Counted from the first letter of the stretch, positions 47,901-62,000 are shown. The stretch: DNA of 64,000 bases from Cardiocondyla obscurior (GCF_019399895.1 NC_091881.1:622501-686500), one strand, 5' to 3'. Notes: generated by a model not told the origin, from the sequence alone. Numbers and translations are program-made.

Positions 47901-50900
47901 GTTGAAGGTTCGATTACCGCGGGAGGAATATCCCGCCGGAGGGGAGGTAATCTTACGACGCGCCGAAGGGCGGCGGAAAAGTTCCCTTTTCTTCGCGAAA
48001 CCGAGCTCGATGCAACGTTCGCGAGGCGAGGAGTTGACCAAGCGCTTTGCCAAGTAGGGATGCGCCTCTTTTTCCGCGGATTCCCACGTCTTCCAAGGAG
48101 AGACGTTTCGCGCGCGGTGCTGAAGCGCGCGGTAAAAGTTCGCGCGGGCGCGGACATGTCGCCGCCGCGAGCTTACGATGAAAATTCAGGTACGGACGAT
48201 CGCTGAAGCCTCGGTTGTCTGGAACTTTCGAAAACCCGTTTAGGAAAGGCACACCCACGGAAACTTATCCTATTACGAGTTTCTCCTGGCGGGAGAAAGG
48301 TTTACGAAGTCGCTGCACGGGCGGCCGTGTATTTTGCGCGGCGTGACGTCGCGTCGCCTTTCCGTCGCAGGGAAAAGCGTCGAATTTACATGGACATAAC
48401 GTGCAAGCGAACTCCCACTCCTTCCCACTCCTTCCACCCTTCTCCTTCCTTGTCCAGCACTATTTTATTAATATTATTAATTATTTCTGGCGTACGTAAT
48501 ATTCCGCACGCGGATATAATATTCCCCGCGTGGTGAAAAACGGTATTTTCGCGGATCTTACCGCGCATAGAGGGGGTTTAATTATAATTATTTGAGGGGA
48601 AAAAAAAAAAAAAAGAAAATCACGCGCTCGAGGATTAGCCTCGTTATTATGTACATTATGCCGTTGTATTATGAGCTGAAATGAAACAGCGCGGCCTTTC
48701 AACGGCGCGTGTTTCAGGTTCGAATGGATAATTCTCTTACGATGCGCACAGCAAAAGGGTTTATTAATTAAAGCCCAATGAAAAAGGTTGATACACGTTA
48801 ATTTAATTACCCCGTCCTCGCAGTGGAGGAGTCGGCAGTTTATCAGTCACGGATCGGTGGGTAATAAAAATATTATCGAGACCGGGCGGGATCACGATAA
48901 TTGACGACGCCCGATACGTTTGCGCGGTATTTCGCGAAGCGCGAAATGCCCGTCTCGATATTTGCTTAATTGTCATGTAATGCAACGTGGCCGCGTGGCG
49001 GGCGTATGTAACACACAAGCGGTCCGTATGACTTCATGATTATGCAAACGAAATTGAATATTTGATTATATAGACATAATTCAGTGCGCGCCGCGGATGG
49101 CCCTCGTTGGCATTTCATTTAAATTGCAAAGCGTAGTTGTTTGGCACGGATATCGAATTAACGCGCGGAAATTTCAATCTTCGGCCTTTAGATTTTCCGT
49201 GCATGCCCAATTTCCCAGCCAGGTGCTTCCTGGTTCTCCATACCGCGAACAACGACTGCACGTCGCGATAATCTCGCGATCGATGATGAAGCGCGGCATA
49301 TAAGAGTCGCGTCCACCTTGACTGTCGTGCAAGAATATTTATCGGGAGACTCGAACTCGTACGTCTTATCGACGTTGGAAGGTTCTTCAAAGAAAAAAAA
49401 TTAAAAAAAAAATGCGAAGCGGCTCGCATTGCCGAGATATCGCGACGAATGAAAAGTTTTCACGAACCGACGAAGGAAATGATTATAAAGAGAACTTCTT
49501 CGCGACCGATATCGAGAAATCTATAATTGAAACATAACATATATAAATAAGTAATTTTTTTTGTAATGCAATATCTTCTTTTTTTTTCTTTTTCTTTAAT
49601 ACTTTGCCAGTGGAAACATTTTTATTACAGTTCATTAAATCGCGCGGAAACGGTTCTGGCGCAGTAAAATTTTTTTTAACGCATCGCTGTCGAGCGTGTA
49701 ACAGTTTGCTCCAGTCGGCTTCGCGATATTGCATTTCGGTCGTTTCCTAATAACTGACAGTAAATTGCACGTGTCAATAAGCGCCCGATGGTTTGATCAC
49801 TTTATTAGTCTTGCAGTCGATGTGGACCGCGTCTGGGGCTTCTGTTTACCTGAACATACAGGGGTGGCTTCGCTTAAGCGAATATGTTCGCAAATCGCTT
49901 ACTACGCGCGGCCTGTGTTTGTTCGTATTTAGCTACATTTAGCCTGAGCGTGCACGACCGCCTAACGATATGGGTGAACACTAAAGCCACCGTTACGTTA
50001 AACCGTCCCCGCGTGACAGAGTTTTATCGACAGCTCCGTCAAAAACGTAGCCGTCCTCCGTCTCCCTTCGATTCAATATAGTATATTCGACGTGCAATCT
50101 GCATAATGCGAAAATTTCAAGAGGCCAACTTCGAGAAGCAGACACTTTTCGAAGTCTCCACGTCGCGAAGACTGCTCAATCTGCGTGCGTTACTTTTGGA
50201 ATTGCATTGCTAATAATGAGCGGTAAATTATGATAAAGTTGAAGCGGAGAAATCGCGCGAGAGAAACGTGACGAGCTATTGAAGAAATGAGAAATTGATT
50301 TTTAATAGCGTTTTCAATTTCATTGAAATGCTAAACTATTTTATTTTATTTTTATAATTATTATTATTTTGATTTTTTTTAAATTAATTGTAAAGGAAAT
50401 TTGTAAGTTACACGGTTTTGCGTAATTTTTGTGTACGATTATACGATCTTTTGTCTGTCTTTAAATAAGATCTCGTTTCACACGCTACTAAACGTTATAT
50501 ACGCGTGCTTTTTATCGCGCGATACTTATCAATAAATCTAAGTGCACCGATAATAAAACGGAGCAGCGGATTATCAGCGGAGAAGATATCTTTCCAATCT
50601 CGTGAAGGAAAGAATAAGTTCTTGTATTATGAAATATCGAATGTATATTACGACAATATTAGATATGTGCGCGAAGCTCACGCTTTTCTTTGTAAATACA
50701 ATACTTGAAGAGATAAAATCCGAAAAAATACGAAAATATGTAATGTATCGAGAGCGTCAGTCTAGCTTATATTCCTCAAATTCCGGATAAACGATCGAAC
50801 AACTCTATTACACATTTTCCAATGCATTTTTTCAATAATTAACGTTTAAACGAATAATCCGTTAATACAACTGCCCGATGTACGTTTGATGTTTCATTTT

Positions 50901-53900
50901 TATAAAATTTCAACCCGACAGCTATATAAAGCAGGGAATTGAGTTTTTAAAAAGGTTCAACTGGCTGTCACTCTGAATTTTATGAGAATTTACAGAAAAA
51001 TTCGTAATAATCGCTACAAATCAAGTGTAAAATAAAATTTCAATTTTGTTTTCCTCAATTTTTTTTTTTTTTTTACGAAGAAGTTGTATTGCGCCAGTGA
51101 TCAACGAAGAACTACCGTCGTGTCGATTAAATTCTTAACAAGGTCAGACACTACGTTTTCTACGGTGACCCATAACTCGCTGGCATTAACGATTCTCGCT
51201 GCGCTTCTCTGTCATTAGTAGGCTATTCCAGTCATAAAGCGAATTTGACCAATCGAAGAGAGGACGACTGAGCAAATTCAAACACGGTTACGGAAAATCT
51301 ATTTTAAGACCGAAGGAATAGAAATCTTGGCGCCGCAAGCGACTATAATCGCCGTAATAATGATAATTGCTGTCATTTCATATTAATGAAATCGTTTATC
51401 GGAACGTTCTTCGACTGCTCGTTACTGGAAAATTTTACGGGCCGTTTGTCAGTAATGAGTAGTTCAAACTCGACGTATTCCACCCGCGAACGTTAATTCA
51501 TAATATATGTGCGTAGTAACTCGGTTATCGTGGAACGAAAATTTAACGGAATCCAATACGCTACTCGTGAACTAATACATCAACGTGCAGCGGATCGAGA
51601 AGTTCTAATTCCGTCGGACTAGTTGCAAAGATTGCCGAAGGAGACGAGATTTACGGGTTTCGTCAACTTTGGTAATGACGTCGTGATGACATCGATCAGT
51701 GCACAAAAGTGGGTCAAGTACACGCGCCGGGAAGTTAAAGATTCATTTGCATACTTCTCACGGCTGGAACGCACCTGAGCTGTTAATTTACGGCGACGTA
51801 AATAAATAAATTAATTAATTAATAGACAAATTGCGCTGGATTAAATTGGTTTTCTTTCTTTTTTTTTTCTTTTTTCTATTCCACGCGGCCGCGCGGCTGC
51901 CGGCGGGATCAAAGACTCGCGCCGTCTGATTATGGATAAATGCGTTCCTCTATCATAAAATGTAGGGAAGCCTTGAAGAGCCCGTAGCACGCGCGAAGAG
52001 AAGGCGGTTGATTGCGGGAAACTCCGGCGGATCTTATCCGACCCTTTTGTCAACGGTATTCGTTAGCGAGGCTGCAGCTTGAATTTGATTGCCGTTAAAG
52101 CCGCACTTGTTATGCCGCGCGTAGACTCGCCGTCGTGCGTGTCCGCGGCGATTCGCCATCGTTAGACCTCGACCTTAAAAAGCGGCCACCTCGCGATCGC
52201 GACGAGCTGATCGTTAATCTCGGAGACATTCGAGAGACCTTCGTGTAATCGTCGTCATTGTAATCGCCGTCGTCGTTGTCGTCAATAATAGCACGTTTTT
52301 TCAATAATGACATGTGTGCGGAGATAATTCGACTGTCCGCAATGAAAAAGCGATTTAACCGGCTCAGCCTCGAGTTTACGTAAGAAATTGGACCGTCAAG
52401 AATCCCTTACGCTTTCCGTTTTTGTTCTCTCGCACTGTACGTTAATGATTGCCAGAATTAAAATAACGATTGATTTTACGTGAAATTATGTAAAATATAC
52501 ATATATCAATGTACGTCGGAAAATTTTTTTTCGGTATTTTATTTAAAAAAGTAGGTATTATTTTATAAGCTTTATGTTTCACTATTTTATTTTCCACGTG
52601 ATAGAGAACAATAATTTTATAAACCCGAAATTTATCCCGCAGTTTAAATTATTTTATTCGTAAAAAAAAAAAAATTATACTATTTTAACTTTCTAAAAAT
52701 ATCATTTAAAAATATCAAATAGTGGCGAAGTGTACCTCGTTAAAAAAATTTTTTCTCTCCTACCTTTCAAACTTGAACTTCGCAAATTATATTATTATTT
52801 TTGATCAAAGATGACCTCTTTCATTTCAGTTAAATAAATTATTAAATGGCTTTTTACAAAAGTGATTCTACATTAAATTTACTAAATTAATTAAATTAAT
52901 GAATTCCTTTTGTCAATAAAAATAAAATTAATATATTCGCAAATGTAATAAAATAGCATAATTAATTAAAATTTCTTTTTCGAATATACAATTTATATCG
53001 TGGGAACGGTGAAAAATGTTACTGCGGCCGTGACTACCTCTAAATTAAATCCCTCGAAAACCTGACGATTTTTCCCCGACACTTAAAACAATTTTTTTCG
53101 TCGTAGCTAGAATTAATCAAGTCGTCGGCGAAAAGTTTGCTTAAAAATTATACGAAATATAATAATTCCAAGAAAGCGGACTCACCGTAAATAGGATACC
53201 GCCGTGGTGTACTGCCCTTCGAGTTTGACGAGCCCGACGTTTTGCAGTATAAGTCCGGTGATCAGCATGCCGATCAAGGCTGGAAGTGTGGTCAAGGAGA
53301 TCAGCCAACCCCCGAAATGTGCTGCGATGCACAGGGCGGCCAAACTGAACAGTTGACCACCAGGGGCAGCGTCATTGCCGATCATCGTGTAAACGATGCC
53401 CCATAACAGCAGGCCCAAGAGACAAAGGCAGAGCACGCGAGCGAATTTCCTGTACGTTGGACAGAAAGGCTGTGGGCACGCTCTTCTCCATCCTGGTGGC
53501 TCCCACGACGGCGTATCGTCGCGACCGTGACATCGTGCGCAAAATAGATATAGCCACGATCTGAAAAAAAAAAAAAGACGTAAATTAGATAAAGCACGGA
53601 ACAACCAAAGCGTAGGAGCTGGTCAACAATTCCTAATTCCTATAATACGACGATCAAAGCGCACCGGATGATCAATTTAATATCTTGATATTTTTTTTTC
53701 GCTACATAGAACGGTCTAGTACCTTGAATCGTCGAATAAAAATTGTATGAAAAAAGAAAAGAAAAAAATTATCGTATAATGTAATCTCCGTTTAATACAT
53801 TGTTATGTTATTTGCTTAGAACGGGTTTGCTTTGATTAATTATCTTCAAATAGCTGCGTCAATAACTTCAGTCTACTCCAATATCTACCGGCTTATACGC

Positions 53901-55832
53901 GTAGATAATTTCTAACTACTAAACTGGCTTAGATTTCGACGCGATAATGTAATAACCAATGATTATTGTAGTTACGTATATAATATCTACTTGTCTGCTT
54001 TTGTTAAACATGTGTAATGGTTAATTTTGCGTGTATAGCAGTGTATTAGATTGTATATTATGCCGCGTGTGCAACAGTAATTACGGACTAACGAATCCAT
54101 TATAGAATCGAAAACGTATATCATAATTTATGTTACACCCGTTCATTCATAAGTCATAAAGAATTAATAATTCATAAACTGATCAATAATTTATCAGCCG
54201 TGCATTTCGGGAGAGGAAAAAAAAGGACTTTCGCACATTCGCGCTCTATTATTCGATTTATTACGCGTAAGCAACGCTATTATTAAGTCTCTAATTAATT
54301 TCTTGCTACTAGAATCAATTTGATGTATAACTCGAGAGATACGGGGTCGCTGAAAATAGAATACGGTAATTCTGAAACATGTTCTATACCGATTTACAAC
54401 TAAGAAGAGCGTCACATAAATATTGATCCAACATACATTTTAATTTTTTCTTATTACGCGATTTAATTAAATTGTTAAGATATTTTGTTGCAAAAGTACG
54501 GCAAAATTTTTGAATATAAAGATTATATTATTGAATTAATGAGCTTGACATTATAAGATATAAAGATCCGCTTATAAAGTTGTATCATTTTTTGTTATAT
54601 TGAAAAATTGAAAGAATCTGCCTAATCGCAATGTTTTTACAAAAAAAAAGACAATTAATTAATGTGAGAATTAATTGTATTAACACAACTTGTTCAAAAT
54701 CGTTCGAAGTAATCGACAACCTCGGAAAGCAAAAGACTGTTTTAAATTTGTGTGCTTAAGTAATCGTTATCAAGAAAATGAAAATAGGCCATAAATGATA
54801 GCAGTAAAATAATTAATGTTGATCATCGCATTAGTAGCGCAAACAGATTCAGCCGTGTTGTCGATTCAAGATACCTGTAATATAAATCAAGTAATGAATG
54901 AATCGACATATTTTTAAGCTTTAAATTGCACAACACAAAAGCAGAAAGATAATTAAGGCAATAGAAGACGAAGAAGAGTTTCGTTGCTCCATTAATAATA
55001 ATAAAAAGTATAAAAATCATTAATAAATGCATATTTCGAATCGTAATTAATATTCACAAACATGGCATTGATTTTAAATAATTTTGGGAAGAAACGGAGG
55101 CAATAGAGGGACGACAAGTGGAATTTAAAGAGATATCAATTCGTGCCGATCAAAGTACAACAGTAATTCGCGACGATAAGTTGTATTTAATTTGCGACGG
55201 TGTAACAAAAAGAGCTCATAGTTTTTACGGTCCACTGTCATCTATTAACGAGTAGACTGTTTGATTTCGCCGCAACGTGACTTATTATCACGGACCGTGC
55301 GAGTAAAGAGACAATTTACGCCGTTAGCGCCGGTTGTTTCGTCGAATCCGTAAGAATCGCGGTCTCCAAAGCGATCGGGAAGAGTCTCGAGAGACGTCTC
55401 CGCGATCTAGGACGATCTAGATCTAGAAAAATGACCCGGACGCACACTTGTCAGCGCGGAAGTATCGACAAATAGAGTTCGCGGTAACGTTTGCCGAGGT
55501 AATCGGGTGTCTCACCTCTCGAGCTCCTCGGAATACTCGATCTTGTCTCTGATCGAGCTGGACAGGCTGTACGCCGATTTCTTTCTGTTACCGTTGATCC
55601 TACCGTTCTCCAGATCGAACTTGTGCTGCGGGATGTTCTCCACGCTGCCGCCGTGATGCAGGATCGACTTCCGCCTGCCCTGGTCGGAATTGTGCTCCGA
55701 GCTCGCGCTGATGCGCCGGTGATGCTCGAACGCGGGATTATCGAGCCCCATGACCTGATCGCTGATCGACACCCGTCTCTTCGCCAGTTCCTCGCTGGGT
55801 TTATTCGTCCTGCTGCCCATCTCGATCTCCAT
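40537..55832 (-). CDS. Nha: NHA/SLC9B-type Na+/H+ antiporter, six coding exons, 616 aa
   Basis: Exons in transcript order: 55832-55516, 53560-53186, 47856-47592, 44885-44685, 42836-42672 and 41064-40537. Phases agree, giving 617 codons with the stop. The protein exchanges Na+ (or Li+) for H+ across a membrane. It belongs to the CPA2/SLC9B family: PGGQLFSL, LPALIGMLITGLIL, IALVIILTRAGLDLD, LPWVWGF-like MPWVWGFLLGSV, AAVSPAVVVP, GYGVAKGIPTLI and NLKEKIFIALSWMAKATVQAA all follow vertebrate NHA2 without gaps at the exon joins. The ion-binding aspartate pair is Asp332-Asp333 (GIDDAA); Arg491 and Lys519 occupy conserved charged membrane positions. The 105-residue N-terminus is polar and has three RRxS sites (Ser22, Ser42, Ser56). 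An upstream in-frame TAA precedes the start ATG. Introns are long (up to 5.3 kb). Which insect paralogue (Nha1 or Nha2) it is remains open. Confidence 0.94.
41905..41954 (+). repeat. A-tract followed by TA dinucleotide microsatellite
   Basis: An uninterrupted run of about 26 A is followed directly by about 12 TA repeats. It lies in the last intron of the antiporter gene (41065-42671). Such junctions are prone to length change and to sequencing error. Confidence 0.9.
44886..47591 (-). other. Antiporter intron 3 (2.7 kb)
   Basis: Bounded by GTAAGG at the donor (minus strand) and GTTTTCAG at the acceptor. Contains a poly-A/GAAA run around 47280-47322 and a TA repeat near 45675-45692. Open frames near 46000-46750 occur in several frames on both strands and carry no domain. 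Confidence 0.6.
47857..53185 (-). other. Antiporter intron 2 (5.3 kb), no nested gene seen
   Basis: The largest intron. It is bounded by GTGAGT and TTCTTTGCAG on the minus strand. The part nearest exon 3 (47.9-48.3 kb) is CpG-rich and full of overlapping open frames, which may mark an internal promoter or simply local composition. The remainder becomes AT-rich. I see no other gene. Confidence 0.55.
53561..55515 (-). other. Antiporter intron 1 (2.0 kb)
   Basis: Bounded by GTGAGA and by a long T-run ending in TTCAG. AT-rich, nothing recognisable inside. Confidence 0.6.
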
Positions 55833-58800
55833 TTTCCGCCGGCGGATTATCGACCGTTAGGAACTCCTCGGACGTGACTCGCCGGCCGGGCGTGCGAACG
55901 AAATTTAGTCTCCTCTTCTCTGTATTCTCCACTACAGTTCTGTCAAACGCGCGGCGCGGTGCACGCCCGTGAATATGCAGATCGTGCGACCGGCCGATCT
56001 CTCGTCCGATCGGTGGGAACCACCGGGTCTCGCGGACTTGCCTTGAAAACTCCGTTTCGCGGAGGCACACCTGTCGATACGGATCCACTCGCGCTATTGA
56101 TCACGATCGGGAAAGGCCGTGGCTGCGTGCGGTCGCTGAACGTACTGCGACGGATCCCGGATCACGCGTTCGCCACGTTAACGGCAATCGTTAGCGGGTG
56201 AGTCTCGTGACGAGACTCCAGCCGGGGCCGGGAACGGGGACAGCGACGGTAGATCGGTGGACGACGACGCTAATGCGTTACGATGATTGACGTCTTTGAC
56301 ACCTTGGCCCGCTTTTACCAGACCGTTGGTCCAAGCTTTGTTTTCTTCGTTAGCGTCGACGTTAGCACGCGTTGTTTTCGGGACCAAACGTCCGATCCAT
56401 TTCAGCACCGTGCCGATCGTTGGTTCGTAAGAGTTTTTTTTTCTTTTTTTCACTGGTCTACCGGATTGATCTCACCCGGTGGAGCGGTCCTCGCGCTCTC
56501 GGACGCGATCGCGAACGCGAGCGGTAACATCCCGCTGGGTCTTTGTGCCTCGATGTAGTTAAAGCTCCGCGCGATAACGGAGTCGAGCGCCGATGCAGGT
56601 CGTCGCGAGCGCGATAGCACGGTTAACCAGCGACTAAAAGCGGTTAATGCGCGTGCCAAGCGGTGGCGTTTAAGCCGATGGTAGTGGGGCTTGTAAAAAG
56701 CGAACTCGAATCGCGGACGAACGGGCACGGGCGGTCACGGCGGTCCGCGACGATAATTGTCGTGCGATGCACACAGGATGGGCACAGCCGGCCACCTCAT
56801 TAACAAACCGGCAGCAATCCGCCGCGCCTCTGCCCGCCGGATCGACAGCCCAAAGCACCCGGAGAGCTGACGCGATCGAAAACACGAGGGATAAGACCCG
56901 ACGAAAAGTTCCGCGAGCTTTTCCCACTTTCGTATTCCGACACTCGGTTTAAATCCGCCGACAACTTCGGCGGAAAACGTTTTCGCTCTGCATTTTAAAA
57001 AGAAGCGGTTCCGCGAGAGTCGTACCACGTCGTTCAAGCGGGGGAGAGATCGTATTGAATTATCGCGGGCGTTACTAATAATTCAGCGGTGCCATGTACC
57101 ACACGCTGTAAGCGTCCGCTGTCCGTCGCGTCGGGGTATTACGGGATTGGAATGAAATTTTTGATCCCGGGCTTATCCCTCGTCAGGACAGGCGACATCT
57201 CCGGATGCGAGTCCTTGTGACAATTTTAATAACGCCCGTTTCGCCGCAGAGACGCGTTCCCTGCGATTTTCGGGAACCTGGAGGAGCGACGAAAAACGCG
57301 GACGGGTCGACGGCACGGCCGAGAATTCGTCTAGAGCCGTGATTATGTACGAGCGAGCGCCTGAATGACCGGAGCGCGCAATCTTCAGCTTTCCCGGGAG
57401 CGGCGGACCGCGAGATCGAAACTGACGGTTTTAATTGAACTACGGACTCTCCCCGTCGATTCACCCTGATTTCCCGCGAGCGATGATCCGTCTCGGGCTT
57501 CACGGAGAAACGTACCCGACGCGTTTCTCTGCTCACACGCGCAAACGGTCGCCCGGAGATCGCTAGATGTGCGTCCAACCGACAACGGTAACTATGTGAT
57601 TACTACGTATCGATCGCCGTTGCTCTTTCTCACCGATCTGTACCATCGTCTATTGATCGACGTGCACATGTACACACATATATATCTATCGTACACTTGC
57701 GCGAGCACTTCCGTTTCGTCTGTCTCTATCTACCTCGTCAATATTATTGTTCGCGCTTCGTTCGCGCTTGTTTGGCCGTACAATTGTATGTAACTCCATT
57801 TCGAACTCGGTCTATCGAAATTCAATTTATGGACGTCTCCGATTCGGGCCGATAAAATTAACTTCCGGGCAACGGCGTCATTATGCGAGAACTTTGGGAC
57901 TCCGAGACGCGCGGAGGCCCGAAATAACGAGGCCGAGGGGTGTCCGCGAAACGAGCAGGGGCCTCTCCCAGTTAAAATGTTTCGAGACGTTAACGCGATA
58001 TTACGTATCGCGAATGAACTAATTGCGCAAACAAGTATTTCAGTAATCTGCCCGCGAGAGGCGAACGTCGTTATTCCGCCTCGCTTTTACTCGTTAAGCG
58101 CTCTCTCTGCCAATTTATGAAGTTTAATTTTACATTAAAAACTGGCGAATTGAATCAACGAAAGTCGGGCGAAATAGAATTGAACTCTTAAAGCGCAGGA
58201 AATTGCAAATTTCTATTTTAATTTATTTCTCCACTGGTAGACGGATAATATATATATAGGAGGGAAGAGAAGTGCGCACGTGGGCGGAGAAGGAAATGAA
58301 ATATGCTGAAGAGACGGCTCGCTGTAGAAGAAAACGCGTGCAGAAAACAGGAAGAATTTATAGCTGGCCCACGTCCTCCTACCTCTTTTCCTTCCCCCGC
58401 TGGTATTTATCGACGAAGTTTCGTCGTTAACAAGACATCACAATCAAGTTTAATGAAGAAAAAAGAATGGACAAACAGGGGGAACCATAAAATCGTTTAA
58501 GAACGAAAATTTACAGATTCACGAAACGCTCAGCTTTCGAAAAAAAAAAGAAAGAAGGAAAAAAAAAGGGAGGCAGAAAAGAAAAAGGCGCGGACATAAA
58601 TCACGTATACGCGCGACGAAATCTAATAGAAGATTTCACGCCCTATTTTTTAGAGCGCGGGGACGTCGTTTCTTATACCTTTTCCGTAACACGACACGCG
58701 ATACGTTTTATGCAAAGAATTGTATATTTTGTCTTTGTTATATTGGACGTTACGATTGCTTTGCGCGACACTTTTGAAAAATGTGCGCGCGAAGGGAAAC

Positions 58801-58883
58801 GAGATAAATATCTGCGTATAGAACGTGCCGAACCTGTTTTGCCGAAGGCGTCTTTTTATAAAAAATCACCGGCATTAACTCAC
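55833..58883 (-). promoter_or_regulatory. CpG-rich 5' region of the antiporter gene
   Basis: From about 55.5 to 57.6 kb the sequence is visibly GC- and CpG-rich compared with the flanks and begins at the first coding exon, so it probably contains the promoter for the long-N-terminus form. No TATA box at convincing spacing was found. Many open frames overlap here on both strands and are considered non-coding. Confidence 0.4.
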
Positions 58884-59046
58884 CTTCCTCCGAGATCCCG
58901 CGATGCGTCGCGAATCAGATTCCTAACGACGAAATCGTACGCTTCTTGGGCACGCTTGCGGAAGTCGAGCATTGTCGTCCCTCGTTAACGCAGCGTTCTC
59001 GTACGGCTCCATGCGTCCTCTGTAGATAACGCTCTTGTCTCGTAAT
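58884..59046 (-). other. Nha: Probable alternative start exon of the antiporter (minus strand)
   Basis: Minus-strand exon with acceptor AATGTTTCAG at its 5' edge and donor GGAAG|GTGAGT. After stops in all frames, an ATG at 58972 opens a frame of 29 codons plus 2 nt (MLDFRKRAQEAYDF..., ending DLGG) up to the donor. That is exactly the phase needed to splice into antiporter exon 2 at 53560, replacing the 105-residue N-terminus and giving a 540-aa protein, close to the size of vertebrate NHA2. Because the exon has its own acceptor, a further 5' exon must lie upstream. It might instead be a 5' UTR exon or belong to another transcript. Confidence 0.5.
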
Positions 59047-62000
59047 CTGAAACATTATTTAGCCGATTAATGTGAGTGGGTTCGCGTAGGGTTCTCGCGG
59101 AGAACGCACGCCAATTCCGACGAAGTAAAATTACGATTTCCCAGCGGCCGTCCGGTGGCTAAAGAAAAAAAAAAAAAAAAAAGAAAGAAAGCTCTTTCAA
59201 TTTTCTAAATAATATGTCTGAAAATAACGCAAAACGTTAAGTAAACGATATCGGTTGAGTTTACTTCACAAACGTTTAAGCGATCGACTGCACATCTCTT
59301 TTTCCGGAGTAATAACGCATTCTCTCGTGCCATTTGTCGGCCGCGCGGCGGTCCATTAAAATGAAGAGATATTCACGTTTCATATAGATACGCCGCGCAA
59401 ACTATGGAAATTTCGGGGCGCGGAAAATTAAAAGCGCTCGTTTTTCGCGTATCTTTTTATCTTTTTATTCGGCGCGCGGAAAATCGCAAAAAAAAAAAAA
59501 TAATAATAATAAAGTCCACGATGTGTATCGCGATCCGGTATCGTTTCTTGCGTCAGTCGGACATTCCGCGGCCGGCGGAGTCACGCGAGGAAATATCTAC
59601 GTCCCTCGAAAGAGCGGGGAGTGAAACGGGCAGACGGAGGTTGCGCGAGAGACGAGGTCGAAGATGGGATTGGAATTGCAAATATCCCTCTTCTCCGTCG
59701 CTCCGGTCGCTCCCGGTCTCGCCGATCTATCTCTCCGCTCCTCCATCGACCGCCCGCCCACCTCGCCTTGTTCTGACCCCGGAGCACCGTGTGCGAGGTG
59801 CATATCGCCAGGCATGCTTCAAAGAATCCTCGCCGGACGACAAATCGTCAGATTTCTGCGAGCACGCCGTCGAGAGGACGCTCTTTTTAAGACGGGCCAA
59901 GGCTTCAAAGCGCGTGACGCCGTAACGAGCTCTGTTTGCTCCTACACCGCTGTTCTAATAATTTCAGCACCCACTCAAGATGACCTAAAAGCCGCTTATG
60001 TCACCGGATCGCTCGAATCGCGGCTAATACGCGCGAAATCCGGCTTTGCGCTTCTCCCCGCGAGCGTCATTAAAATTACAGCTGCAGAATTTATTTTTTT
60101 ATTTACCTCGCGTGCGTTTAAAGTTTGCTCCCTTTTTTTTTTTTCTTTCTTTTTGCCCGTCTGATCTCTCGTCCCGAGAGAAAGACGGGAAGGGCAACGG
60201 CGTGAGGAGGCGGCCAAGTCGCGGGAAATGACCGCGCGCGGCTACGTCAAATTAGCTTAAAAGCCCCAGGGCAGCGCGGGATGCTGCGGCCTCGCGACAT
60301 GGACCGGCATGTCCGACGCGCTCGGAGACGAGCCCTATTCGCCCTCTCATATATCACCCGGAGATAAAAGGCTGCCAGACGACGACGGCGGAAAGTATAG
60401 TGGTTTCGGCGACACGCCGGATAGGCGGTTCATTGCGCAGCTGCACCCTGTGGCCTCCGTAATAATTCGGCGGTAGAAACGAAGAGAAATTGTACGTCAC
60501 GGCGCTATCTATTTATTCCCCTTCGCCCCGCGGAGCGGCCAAGGATACGTACCCCGAAACTACCCCCCTTGCCGATCACCGGTTCGCCGTAAAATTCTTG
60601 CCGCAGCCTCGTGACCGCGTTGCCCCGCGATCGAAAGCGTAGTCCCTTTCTTGTAGTAATTACGTCACCTACGACGAATGTGTGACAAACCGCCCGCTTT
60701 TTCGCGGCCGCTTCTCTTCCGCGCGCGGAGATAAATGGAAAATCGTTACGCCTTTCCGGTGCCGGTTGTTCTCCAGCTCGTAATAATTGAAAGGCAATTC
60801 GTTTTGACTTTATATAGAGCAACGAGAGAGAGAGAAAGAGAGAGAAGAAAAAAAGGAGAAGAGAGGAAGATAAAGAGAGGCAGAGAGATTGCGCAATCGA
60901 CTTGGCGCGTCCTCCTTTTTCCGATACATCAAAATATATTTTTACACACAACCCCTCCCCCGACCCATCTTTCTTACGTCGCAGGGAGTTTTTACTCGAG
61001 AGCGCCGTCGCGCTGATTATCGCTCGTCCCACTTTCGATCTTCCTGCAGCTTTTTACGGTTCCCCGGCAACGCCGATATGACGGTCAAATGTCGCAGTTT
61101 TTGCCGAGATTCGGATAATATTGGCAACCTGTAAGAGCGAACGAAAAACCCTCCCTCTGTTGCCCCATTTTGAATAGACTCGTACATCAATACAGCGCCT
61201 GGTTTTTCTTTTTTTTTTTTTTTTTTATTATTCTTTTTGCCAGGAAGAGCTCGAGCACCTATCTCGCTTATCAACGTTAGACGGCATTTGCCGGAGGATC
61301 TTTCGGGTACGCGACGGTGCCTCGGGGCGAATCCTATCCCCGCAGTGAATTGTCGACGCGTGTCCGAGATGGGAATTGCCATAACTGAAATGGAAATGAT
61401 AATAGCCGCGTTAGTTTGCATCGGGTACGCGCGACATTTTAGCGCTTGTCGCGGTCCAAAGTGGCGTTCACGAAACTCCGACGTTGTTATATGCATTCAT
61501 CGGCGCACACAACAAGCAAGGACGAAGTTGTCTCTTTCCTCCGTCTTCTTCGCGAGCTTCGGCACGTATCCACGGTATAAATTCACCGGTAAATTTACCC
61601 TTTGACTCGCCTTTCATGTTTATATTAAACGCGATCCCCACGTTACGCAAATAGCACGCAAGTTAAATAGCGGCTGTATACGGTTAGAAGCGTCCGCGAT
61701 ACTTAAGTGTACCGAATTTCGACAAATTTACTTAACTAAAATCATTGCTAACCGTACGTTAAATATGCGCCAGGAATATGAATAATCGCGCCTCTTGCAT
61801 TATTCATTCGCGCGGGCGCGGGCCGCCTGCAATTGCAATTTCGATGTATTTACGGCGGAAGGGAATTTTTGCGAAAACTATATTACACGGTAAAAAGAAT
61901 GCGATGCGACGTCGATAACACGACTAGAATCTAGGTAAGTAATTCAAGGTGCAGCTGCTGCACCGTTGCATCCATACATAAACATCTTGGCGATAGAGAC

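Noticed and set aside
59404..60164. Long + strand open frames of 173 and 166 codons
   Set aside because: They overlap each other and two minus-strand frames in CpG-rich DNA, and neither resembles a protein family.
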